Shown in pieces: positions 35,391 through 43,186 of a stretch of 64,000 bases of DNA. The stretch comes from Methylosinus sp. Sm6 (GTDB lineage: Bacteria > Pseudomonadota > Alphaproteobacteria > Rhizobiales > Beijerinckiaceae). The notes beneath the pieces were generated by a model. The model searched no databases. It saw nothing but the letters and a program-made list of their open reading frames with translations, and was not told where the DNA came from. A program made the translations under genes and the position numbers. Within the stretch, counting starts at the first letter, position 1. Every line of letters starts with the position of its first letter. The DNA lies in assembly GCF_019802345.1 (NCBI RefSeq), contig NZ_JAINDZ010000004.1, positions 124,001-188,000 on the forward strand, in the 5' to 3' direction.

Positions 35391-37360
35391 TAAGCGCGAG
35401 CCTCATCATCGTTGAAGGGGTCGCTATTTTCGTTCAGCCCGAGGTGCGCCAAAATCTTGTCGGGGATCTTCCAGAACTGGACGTTGCGGGACTGGTAAAC
35501 CTCATAGCGGGCATAGACATGGAATGGCGGCTTGAGTCCCGCCTTCTCCGCGTCTTTGAGCACGATCCTGTAGCTATCGCGGTCGAGCTGGCCCACCGGC
35601 CCTCCATTGTTCCAGATGATGAAATACCCCTCTCCTTGCTCGTTGCGGCCGACCAGGTAGGTGAATTTAGGATCGTCGAGACGAATGAGCGTCGGGCTGT
35701 TGCGCCGGCCCATTTCCCAATGCGAGGTGATAACCACATCGATCAGCTCGTCCTTCTTCATCGAGAGAACGGCCTTGGCATCGATCTGCCGCGTAAGGGC
35801 CCGGAACTCGAAGCCGCCGCCGAGGGGCGTTCCCTTCTGGTTTGCCCAATCGCCCTCGATCACCCGTCGCAAGCGATCCGCAGTGAGAGACCGGGCATAG
35901 CTGTCACCGCGTTCAGGGCGGCCCTGCTCCACCAGGATGAACCGCCGCTCGGAACCTGAAGCCGCATTCATCGAGAGCACCGCGTGGCCTGTTGTGCCGG
36001 ACCCCGCGAAGGGATCGAGCACCAGTCCCTTCGGCGGGCACCAAATCTGAATGATCTTGGAAAATAGCTTGAGCGGCTTCACCGTCTCAAAGCTGTGCCC
36101 GCGGCCAACAATGGCATTCAGCTCATTGACGCCAGTCTGGCTATGACCGGACTCTTCATGGTTCCACGACGTCGCGCCTAAGATCTCCGGCGAGTCGTAT
36201 TCTTCATCGGCCCAATAGGTCATGGGGATGACGCCGCGGCGGACATCTTTCAGGTATTTTTTCAGACGGAAAGCCCCATAGCCGCCGTCACGCCAATAGC
36301 CGACCGGCCAGGTTCCCTTTTTCAGGATGGCTTCCGCTTTCTTTTTTGCTGTTGCCAAGGAGCCTTGGATTGCCAAAGCCGGAGCCTTCCCGTCCTTGAG
36401 GTCCTTCGACACGTAGGTTGAGCCCCAGGCTTCGAGCATGGACTTTACGCGCGCTCGCTCGGCCGCCCAGCAACGGCCGTCGGGCGGATACATCATGTCG
36501 CCGGAGAATGGCGATTGAATCGCATAAACTTGGCCGGCATGGGTGTCTGCGCCGGGACCGCTTAGATCGCCGGGCGACCAAGGCTCGGGATCACCATCGA
36601 TGGACTCATAGCGAGCATTCATACGCTCGGTGCGATCAAGCAGCCGTGTCTTCGCCACATCGATATTGTTGGCATAGACCAGAGTGTATTCCGTTGCCGT
36701 GGATACGTGCGCGCGCTTGCCGACATTGTTCTTGGGCGCATAGTTCTTCTGCCAATTGATGATTGCGATGCGATTTTCCTCGGTGAAAATCTCATCGAGC
36801 ATTGTGCCGAGCCTGAAAAGCTCCCGGTGATCGATGCAGATCGCCAGTACGCCGCTCGGCTTCAGCATCGCCTTCATCATTTGAAGGCGCGGCCACATGA
36901 ACCGCATCCATTTCGTATGGCGCGCACCGTCCTCCAGCGAGACGAGAGGCCCCAAATCCGGATCGTTCGGATCGCTGTCCCAGCGATCATTGTAGCGAAA
37001 GTCGTTACCCGTATTGTAGGGCGGGTCGGTTACGATCAGATCCACTTGCCCGCGATGCTGGTAGAGAGTCGCAAGCGCCTGCAGATTTTCGCCTTCTATA
37101 AGAGTATTCCGCGACTGCTCCTCGGCCGAGCCGACGTGCAGTTCGGTTATGCGCCGGGTGACGCGAGGACGCACCCGCTTGGCAATTTCCATGGCAGCTC
37201 GCTTGCCGCTGAAGCTGAGCGCAACGCCATTGCCTTGCATTGCGCGGACGGCTTGGATCAGCTCGTCGCGGTCCAGCAGCTCTAGGGGATCGACAGCCGG
37301 GGCCGATGGGATTGCCGCGGGGGTGCCAGGCGGCTTCTTCTCGATCTTAAGCGCCATCAT
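35390..37360 (-). CDS. mod: Type III DNA methyltransferase, Mod subunit
   Basis: This 656-residue adenine-N6 methyltransferase supplies sequence recognition and protection for the Res subunit. The catalytic motif TDPPYNTGNDF is at about residue 109 and the AdoMet motif LDPFAGSGTTGHAV at about residue 448, with a long target-recognition region between. That order (catalytic before AdoMet motif) is the beta class used by type III Mod proteins. The gene is intact and precedes res with a one-base overlap. The recognition sequence cannot be read from the protein. Confidence 0.92.
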   Translation of the reverse strand: MMALKIEKKPPGTPAAIPSAPAVDPLELLDRDELIQAVRAMQGNGVALSFSGKRAAMEIAKRVRPRVTRRITELHVGSAEEQSRNTLIEGENLQALATLYQHRGQVDLIVTDPPYNTGNDFRYNDRWDSDPNDPDLGPLVSLEDGARHTKWMRFMWPRLQMMKAMLKPSGVLAICIDHRELFRLGTMLDEIFTEENRIAIINWQKNYAPKNNVGKRAHVSTATEYTLVYANNIDVAKTRLLDRTERMNARYESIDGDPEPWSPGDLSGPGADTHAGQVYAIQSPFSGDMMYPPDGRCWAAERARVKSMLEAWGSTYVSKDLKDGKAPALAIQGSLATAKKKAEAILKKGTWPVGYWRDGGYGAFRLKKYLKDVRRGVIPMTYWADEEYDSPEILGATSWNHEESGHSQTGVNELNAIVGRGHSFETVKPLKLFSKIIQIWCPPKGLVLDPFAGSGTTGHAVLSMNAASGSERRFILVEQGRPERGDSYARSLTADRLRRVIEGDWANQKGTPLGGGFEFRALTRQIDAKAVLSMKKDELIDVVITSHWEMGRRNSPTLIRLDDPKFTYLVGRNEQGEGYFIIWNNGGPVGQLDRDSYRIVLKDAEKAGLKPPFHVYARYEVYQSRNVQFWKIPDKILAHLGLNENSDPFNDDEARA

Positions 37361-37381
37361 TTCCTCGAAAAACTTCTGTGT

Positions 37382-37708
37382 TCAGGCCAGCGCTGGTTGG
37401 GGGGCAGGCTTGTCCTTGAAAGGCGCAACGATGATCTCCGCCTCCCGCTTCCGGACCTCGGCGATGTCAAAGCTGCTCTGCATCCGCATCAGCGTTTCCA
37501 TCGAGACGCCGAAGGCTTTTTCGATCCGGAGCGCCATTTCAGGAGAAAGGTGCGCGCGCTCGTTCAGGAGCTTCGATAATGCCGGCCGTGTGACGCCGAG
37601 CACGTGCGCGGCATCTGTCACCGATAGCCCGCGGGCTTCGATGATTTCGGATTTCACGAATCCGCCCGGATGGGCGGGGTCTTTAATGTGGGTGCGGGCC
37701 ATGTGCAT
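37382..37708 (-). CDS. higA: HigA-type helix-turn-helix antitoxin
   Basis: This 108-residue protein has the HigA/VapI layout: HPGGFVKSEIIEARGLSVTDAAHVLGV, then SKLLNERAHLSPEMALRIEKAFGVSMETLM, a single Xre-like HTH. Such proteins bind a RelE-like toxin and repress their own operon. Here it lies 21 bases upstream of mod, so it may also act as a regulator of the restriction system, as controller proteins do. No clear HigB toxin is present; the short frame upstream overlaps its start (TAATG) but does not look like HigB. Confidence 0.8.
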   Translation of the reverse strand: MHMARTHIKDPAHPGGFVKSEIIEARGLSVTDAAHVLGVTRPALSKLLNERAHLSPEMALRIEKAFGVSMETLMRMQSSFDIAEVRKREAEIIVAPFKDKPAPQPALA

Positions 37709-37929
37709 TATCCGATTCGTCCGCTATTTTTGTGCCCTGTAAAGCGACGCAATACAAGCCAAATTTCGATGACTTGTTCCCCGGAGAGCGCTCCCTTGCT
37801 GCGATGCCGTATTTGAATCAGTGCGGGGTCTTGACGCCGATCGACGTCCTTTAGCTTAGAAATTCTGCGCTCGGCAGCGGTCAAAAACCGAGCGCGTGTA
37901 CCCATAACAACGCCGCAGACCAAACCCAC
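37708..37929 (-). CDS. Unrecognised short ORF coupled to higA
   Basis: Up to 73 residues, basic, with a plausible helical part (RISKLKDVDRRQDPALIQIRHR). Its TAA overlaps the higA ATG, which argues that at least its 3' end is a real coding sequence. It does not show the HigB toxin motifs. Upstream it abuts an IS630 fragment, so it could be the truncated tail of a former toxin or other gene. Confidence 0.3.
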   Translation of the reverse strand: MGLVCGVVMGTRARFLTAAERRISKLKDVDRRQDPALIQIRHRSKGALSGEQVIEIWLVLRRFTGHKNSGRIG

Positions 37930-37954
37930 CTCGACGAGGCAAGCAGAATCCGAT

Positions 37955-38099
37955 CAAGTTGCATCGTGCCGCATGCGGCAAAATAGTTCGAACATTCAGA
38001 TGGCGTGGGGCTTCGCAGCGCTTCGCCGACTGCCGCGTGGAGGGTCTCAGCAGGCCGCGCCTCGATGCGCTCAAGAACCGACTTCGCCAGATCTCGCAT
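37955..38099 (-). mobile_element. IS630-family transposase C-terminal fragment
   Basis: The minus-strand frame includes RIEARPAETLHAAVGEALRS and TPSECSNYF, which matches the very end of IS630-type DDE transposases (R-x-x-E-x-L...I...L......E-C-x-N-Y). Nothing of the catalytic core remains. It marks an old insertion at the edge of the restriction-modification island. Confidence 0.5.
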
Positions 38100-38530
38100 A
38101 AAACCAAATATACCGGCTCCGTCTCGTGCATTCTACGTCATATCGGTGTCGGAATATTTGCATTAATACTCGTGTACTTTACGGCGGTCAAAGCACTCAA
38201 GGCTTACATTAATGGTTGTCAAACTCATCGTAATACATGCCAAACCCAGTTTCCATATACTCCATCAACTTTCGCGCATCGGCGAGAGTTGCAACCACAT
38301 TGTCCGCGAGCATCACTGTCGCCGCCCTTCACGAAGAGGAGATGCGAGAATGATGTTGTGAATGACCGCGCGCATGGCGGTGCCATTGTAGGATGCCAGA
38401 ATGCCTGGACGTCCCATCGGGTAATTTCAGCCTGCTCCCCTGCCGCCCGCATGTCTAGATGCGTGCGGGGAAATGCCACTTCTGGCACATCGAACAGAAG
38501 GCGTTCCGAGTTTCAACGCGTCGCATCGCA
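38100..38530. other. Island edge without a clear gene
   Basis: Lower GC than the flanks. The only tidy frame is a 34-residue minus-strand ORF at 38209-38313 (MLADNVVATLADARKLMEYM...), which might be a small gene or a relic. No RNA gene or attachment site is recognisable. Confidence 0.3.
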
Positions 38531-40717
38531 TCAGCGCGCCAACCACTCGCGGAGCTTCGTCCATCTCTCTCTGCCGGAGCCGCGTCTCACGGCCATCGCC
38601 AGCGCCTGGCGCTGACCGACGATGACGACTAGACGCTTGCCGCGCGTGACCGCCGTGTAGAGGAGATTGCGCGCCAGCATGGTGTAATGCTGGGTGGCCA
38701 GCGTGATGATGACTGCGGGATATTCCGAGCCCTGCGACTTGTGGATCGTCGTCGCATAGGCCGGGACCAAGGCGTCGAGCTCGCCGAACGGATATTCCAC
38801 TTCGCGGCCGTCGAAGCTCGCGACGAGCGCGCCCTCGACCTCGTCGATGCGCACGACGGTTCCGAGGTCGCCATTGAACACGTCGCGATCGTAATCATTC
38901 TCGGTCTGCATGACCTTGTCGCCCGGCGCGAAGATCGAGCCGAACTTTTCCACCTTCGCCGGCGGGTCGGGATTGAGGGCCTTCTGCAGCTCGACATTGA
39001 GTGCTCGCGCCCCGAGCGCGCCTCGCTGCATCGGACAGAGCACCTGAATGTCGCGGATAGGGTCGAGACCGAAACGCCGCTGAATTCGGTCACGAACGAT
39101 TTCGACGACTTTGGCCGCGCCCTTCTCTGGATCTGCGGCGTCGACGAACCAGAAATCCGAATCCTCACCGCGCCGCGGCAGTTCCGGCAATTCACCGCGA
39201 TTGATCTTGTGGGCGTTGACGATGATGCGGCTCTCAGCCGCCTGCCGAAACACTTCGGTCAAACGCGCTACGTGTATCGCTCCGGATTCGATAATATCCG
39301 CCAGCACTTGCCCCGGTCCGACGGAGGGCAGCTGATCGACGTCTCCCACCAGCAGGAGCGCTGATGGCGTTGGGATCGCCTTGACGAGCGCGTACATCAG
39401 CGAAGTGTCCACCATGCTGGTTTCGTCGATGACGAGCAGGTCGCAGTCGAGCGGATTGTCCGGACCCCGCCGAAATCCGCCGGTCTTGGGATCGATCTCC
39501 AACAGACGGTGGATGGTCTTCGCCTCTATTCTGGTCTGTTCGGCCATGCGCTTGGCGGCGCGGCCGGTCGGCGCGGCGAGCAGAATTTTCACTCCCTTGG
39601 CGACCAATATGCGCAAGACGGCGTCGAGAAGAGTCGTCTTGCCGACGCCGGGGCCGCCGGTGATCACCGCCACTTTGGATCGGAGCGCCATCTCGATCGC
39701 CGCGCGCTGCGACGGCGCCAGGGTCTTTCCCGTCCGCTTTTCGACCCACGGCGCGGCCTTTACCACGTCGATCGCCGGCCAGGGCGGCGCGCCGTCGGCC
39801 AACGCCCGCAGCCGTTCGGCGACGCCGCGCTCGGCGGTATGAAGCCCACGCAAGAAGATGCAGGGCTCCCCGCCGATCGTGTCGCCGACGACTTCCGCGC
39901 CGGCGAGCCCGTGATCGAGCGCCGTCCGCACGATCGCCTTGTCGACGTCGAGCAGCTTGACTGCGAGCGTGAGCAGGCTCTCGACCGGTAGGCCGCAGTG
40001 ACCGTCGTCAGTCGCCTCCTGCAGCGCGAACGACACTCCGGCGCGCACGCGCTGCGGCGCTTCTTTAGTGACGCCCATCTTCATGGCCATAGCGTCGGCA
40101 GTCCGAAAGCCGATTCCGTGAATATCGCGGGCGAGCCGATACGGGTCCTCGGTCATGACCCGAATGGCGTCGAACCCATAGGTCTTGAAGATGCGCGCGG
40201 CGCGTGACGTCCCGACGCCATGCGAGTGCAGGAACACCATAATGTCGCGGACGGCCTTCTGCTCGGCCCAGCCGGAGGCGATCTTATTGGCGCGAAACTC
40301 CCCGATTCCGGACACCTCTTTCAGCTTTTCCGGGGTCGCTTCGATGGTTTCGAAGGTCGCCACGCCGAATGCGGCGACAATTCTCGCGGCGAGCTTGGGG
40401 CCGATGCCCCGGACCATGCCGGAGCCCAGATATTTTTCGATGCCTTCCGCCGTCGTCGGAGGCGTGGTCTTCAGAAAATCCGCTTTGAATTGAACACCAT
40501 GAGTGCGATCGGCGACCCAGACGCCGACAGCGTGAATATATTCGCCGGCCGAGATCGAAGCGGCGTGGCCGACGACCGGCACGAGGTCGCGCTTGCCGCG
40601 CGCTTTGACCTTCAGAACGGCGAACCCATTCTCTTCATTGTGAAAAGTCACACGTTCGACCGAGCCGACGAGCGTTTCCCGCGACGCGGCGGCGTCCGAG
40701 GGCCGTTCAGGCTTCAC
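38531..40717 (-). CDS. recD2: RecD2-type 5'-3' DNA helicase
   Basis: This 728-residue SF1B helicase has the RecD2 layout. An N-terminal OB-like part (GSVERVTFHNEENGFAVLKV) is followed by helix-hairpin-helix repeats (GIGPKLAARIV, VSGIGEFRANKI), then the motor core with Walker A GGPGVGKTTLLDA near residue 352, VIDETSMVD, VGDVDQLPSVG and the late motifs YATTIHKSQGSEYP and YTAVTRGKR. It acts outside RecBCD in repair or replication restart. A WGR-domain gene overlaps its start by 11 bases, so they share an operon. Similar helicases occur on plasmids and defence islands. Confidence 0.92.
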   Translation of the reverse strand: MKPERPSDAAASRETLVGSVERVTFHNEENGFAVLKVKARGKRDLVPVVGHAASISAGEYIHAVGVWVADRTHGVQFKADFLKTTPPTTAEGIEKYLGSGMVRGIGPKLAARIVAAFGVATFETIEATPEKLKEVSGIGEFRANKIASGWAEQKAVRDIMVFLHSHGVGTSRAARIFKTYGFDAIRVMTEDPYRLARDIHGIGFRTADAMAMKMGVTKEAPQRVRAGVSFALQEATDDGHCGLPVESLLTLAVKLLDVDKAIVRTALDHGLAGAEVVGDTIGGEPCIFLRGLHTAERGVAERLRALADGAPPWPAIDVVKAAPWVEKRTGKTLAPSQRAAIEMALRSKVAVITGGPGVGKTTLLDAVLRILVAKGVKILLAAPTGRAAKRMAEQTRIEAKTIHRLLEIDPKTGGFRRGPDNPLDCDLLVIDETSMVDTSLMYALVKAIPTPSALLLVGDVDQLPSVGPGQVLADIIESGAIHVARLTEVFRQAAESRIIVNAHKINRGELPELPRRGEDSDFWFVDAADPEKGAAKVVEIVRDRIQRRFGLDPIRDIQVLCPMQRGALGARALNVELQKALNPDPPAKVEKFGSIFAPGDKVMQTENDYDRDVFNGDLGTVVRIDEVEGALVASFDGREVEYPFGELDALVPAYATTIHKSQGSEYPAVIITLATQHYTMLARNLLYTAVTRGKRLVVIVGQRQALAMAVRRGSGRERWTKLREWLAR

Positions 40718-41054
40718 GGCGAGGCCCCGCCGCTTCGAATTTCATCGGGTCGCTCGATATTCTGAGCGTCGCCAGCAAAGGCAGCGCCGCCGGCGACGCG
40801 TCGATGACGCGATACTCGACGCCGCAGCGCCGAACGGCGCCTTTCCGACGGCGTAGGCCGTCGCGCACGTAAGCGCAGGCATCGTCCTCCGACGCGAATT
40901 CTCGCGCGAATGTCCGCCCCCGGCAGCCGATCCGGCCGAAGGACACGCGCACCATCCATTTTCCGAACAGATCGCGCCCGGCTTCGACGCGCCAAGCCCG
41001 GTGGCGGTTCGCCTCCGCATTGCGGCCCTGCAACAGGATCGCGATCTCGTCCAT
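40707..41054 (-). CDS. WGR-domain protein
   Basis: About 115 residues from the ATG at 41054. It contains a WGR-type nucleic-acid-binding domain: RAWRVEAGRDLFGKWMVRVSFGRIG followed by a helix with DDACAYVRDGLRRRKG and a terminal GVEYRVID. WGR domains bind nucleic-acid ends in PARP and related repair proteins. Here the protein is coupled to RecD2 (its 3' end overlaps the recD2 start), which suggests a DNA-end-binding partner for the helicase. Longer starts up to 41099 are possible. Confidence 0.7.
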   Translation of the reverse strand: MDEIAILLQGRNAEANRHRAWRVEAGRDLFGKWMVRVSFGRIGCRGRTFAREFASEDDACAYVRDGLRRRKGAVRRCGVEYRVIDASPAALPLLATLRISSDPMKFEAAGPRREA

Positions 41055-41150
41055 CGCCGCCATGCCGGCCCTCCACGCCCGCCCGCTTCGCATTCGCACA
41101 CAAGTGAATCACGAATGGGAATCTGGAGCAAAGGAAGAGGGAAGATGGCT

Positions 41151-41236
41151 ACCGCTAGCGCCGCCCACGCCGACAAGGGTTCGTCGCCGAGCTCCCGCGC
41201 GTTCCGCGCGCCCTTGCGGCGCGGCCGCCTCGCGGT
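41151..41236 (+). ncRNA. Structured leader element E1
   Basis: First of six related hairpin elements (E1-E6). The outer pair is ACCGC/GCGGT, the basal helix CGCCGACAAGGG pairs with CCCTTGCGGCG (one bulge), and the tip is GCGCG-TTC-CGCGC. It ends 85 bases before the TOPRIM-protein start. The sequence just upstream is purine-rich (GGAGCAAAGGAAGAGGGAAG), as in the other copies. Confidence 0.6.
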
Positions 41237-41321
41237 CTGCCGACGGCGTTTTGGGAAAGGAAAAGGAGGATTCGAAGTCTCCGGCCCTTCCCGTGAAACC
41301 CGAAGGGAGCGCCGAGAGACC

Positions 41322-42263
41322 ATGAGACATGACGAGGAGATCGAAATCTTGCGCGCGCGCACGAACTGCGCCGCGCTGCTGGAGCGATCGACGCCGCCGT
41401 GGCGGCTCGACCGCCGAGAGAGCACGAAGCATTGCCTCAAATATCGCCGCGGACGGGGAGAAATCCTGATCGTCAACCACGAGGGCCGCGGCTGGTGGGA
41501 TCCCCAGAGCGACGCGAAGGGCGACGTCTTCGATCTCGTGCAGCATCTCGAACCCCGCCTGAATTTCGGCGAGGTCCGCAAGGTGCTCCGCCGGTTCACC
41601 GGGATACAGCCAACTATTCCTGCCGCCGACATTGAAAGGGGACGCTCTCCCGATCGCCCGCTCCCGATCAGATGGGCGCGCCGCTCCCGGCTTCGGCGCG
41701 GATCGCCGGTCTGGCGATATCTTACCGACGAGCGCCGCCTTCCTCCGAGCGTCCTGGAGACGGCTCGCGCCGCCGACGTCGTGAGAGAAGGGCCATACGG
41801 AAGCGCCTGGTTCGCCCATCACGACGACCGGGGAACCGTCACCCATATCGAAATCCGCGGACCGGATTTCAAAGGATCGGTGCGAGGCGGCGACAAGATC
41901 CTGTTCCGCTTGCCCGGCGGTTCGGAGCCGCCGACGCGCTTCGCCCTCGCCGAGGCGCCGATCGACGCGCTCAGCCTTGCCGCCTTGGAGAACATTCGCG
42001 CCGACACGCTGTATGCGGCGACCGGCGGCGGCATGGGTCAGAAAACGATCTCTGAGATCGAGGCGATCGTCGCTCGCCTCGCGCACATCCCGGACTCGCG
42101 CTTCTGCAGCGCCACCGACGCCAATCCCGCGGGCGACCGCTACGCGGCGCGCCATCGAGAGATCGCCGCGGCCGCCGGCGTCGCTTTCGAGCGATTACGG
42201 CCGCCCGTCGAGGACAGCGACTGGAACGACATGCTCGACCAACGAGAAAGGACGAAACCATGA
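41322..42263 (+). CDS. DUF3991/TOPRIM primase-like protein
   Basis: This 313-residue protein has the plasmid-type DUF3991 plus TOPRIM arrangement. An N-terminal part resembles the zinc-less primase entry region (RRGRGEILIVNHEGRGWWDPQSDAKGDVFDLVQHL), a middle part has WRYLTDERRLP, and the TOPRIM part has ALAEAPIDALSLAALE and later SATDANPAGDRYA, giving the acidic residues for metal binding. It probably primes or processes plasmid DNA during replication or transfer. The ATG at 41322 heads the conserved part. It overlaps the HD-domain gene by 4 bases. Confidence 0.8.
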   Translation: MRHDEEIEILRARTNCAALLERSTPPWRLDRRESTKHCLKYRRGRGEILIVNHEGRGWWDPQSDAKGDVFDLVQHLEPRLNFGEVRKVLRRFTGIQPTIPAADIERGRSPDRPLPIRWARRSRLRRGSPVWRYLTDERRLPPSVLETARAADVVREGPYGSAWFAHHDDRGTVTHIEIRGPDFKGSVRGGDKILFRLPGGSEPPTRFALAEAPIDALSLAALENIRADTLYAATGGGMGQKTISEIEAIVARLAHIPDSRFCSATDANPAGDRYAARHREIAAAAGVAFERLRPPVEDSDWNDMLDQRERTKP

Positions 42264-43186
42264 CATCACATCGCGCCTGGATGTTGCTCAAATCGGGCGG
42301 TCGGCTCGACCTGCTCGATCCGAAGCCGGATGCCTGGACCGACGAGGATCTCGCGATCGGGCTGTCGCGCGCCTATCGCTGGGGAGGACATTCGGCATGG
42401 GACCTGCCGCTCAGCGTCGCCCAGCATAGCCTCGCCGTTCTGGCTTTGCGCGAACGCGAAGGAAAGCTCACCCCCCGTGAGTCTCTGCGCGAGCTATTGC
42501 ACGATGCGACCGAGGGGGTGGTCGGATTCGATGTGCTCATGCCTTTGAAGCCGCATCTCGGCGAGGGCTTCGCACGGCTCGATCGGCGCCTGCAACAAGC
42601 GGTCGATCGACGCTACGGTCTGCCGCCGTGGTCCGACGAGAGCTACGCCCTCCATAAGCGTGCCGATCGTCAGGCGGCGGCGAATGAAGCCTATCATGTC
42701 GTCGGCTGGAGCCGAGACGACATAAGAGCGAGCCTGCAGATTACGCTCGAGCCGCTCGACGAGGATCCCTTGCCCTTGCCGCCCGGCATGTCGCCCTGGG
42801 AGCCGTGGCCGCCGAAGCTCGCCAGCGCACTCTTCCTTCAAAGGCTCGGTGAGCTCGGCGACGCGATCGACGTCACCGACACCCTCGACGATATCGCCAT
42901 CGACCACACGCTCGCGCAACTGGCCGAAGCCTTCTCCCATCTGCCCGAGGCGACGCGCCGTCGTTGCCGACACATCCCGACCGGCAAACGGGGCCTGGAC
43001 ACGCTCGTCCAGGTCGAAGCCGACGACGGTTCGCAAATCGTCGAGGGCGTCGTCGTCGACGGCGAACGCAACGACACGGGCGCCTTCTACTTCGACGATC
43101 ACTTCGTCGTCTTCACCACTGTCGACACACAACGCGGAGAACTCATCCGCTGCAATGGAGCGAACTGCCATGTCGAGATACTCTGA
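42260..43186 (+). CDS. HD-domain nucleotide phosphohydrolase-like protein
   Basis: This 308-residue protein has an HD phosphohydrolase region in the first 150 residues: YRWGGHSAWDLPLSVAQHSLAVL and, about 25 residues on, ELLHDATEGVVGFDV. These supply the His and His-Asp metal ligands, as in YfbR-like 5'-nucleotidases. The last 80 residues form a separate, acidic beta-rich part of unknown role. It could trim nucleotide pools, which would fit the ribonucleotide reductase downstream. It is in an operon with the TOPRIM protein (4-base overlap) and the UvrD-like helicase (17-base overlap). Confidence 0.75.
   Translation: MTSHRAWMLLKSGGRLDLLDPKPDAWTDEDLAIGLSRAYRWGGHSAWDLPLSVAQHSLAVLALREREGKLTPRESLRELLHDATEGVVGFDVLMPLKPHLGEGFARLDRRLQQAVDRRYGLPPWSDESYALHKRADRQAAANEAYHVVGWSRDDIRASLQITLEPLDEDPLPLPPGMSPWEPWPPKLASALFLQRLGELGDAIDVTDTLDDIAIDHTLAQLAEAFSHLPEATRRRCRHIPTGKRGLDTLVQVEADDGSQIVEGVVVDGERNDTGAFYFDDHFVVFTTVDTQRGELIRCNGANCHVEIL

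Noticed and set aside
37708-37929. HigB toxin gene
   Set aside because: The position is right, but the RelE-like HigB motifs (such as the N-W-R strand) are absent, so it is left unnamed.
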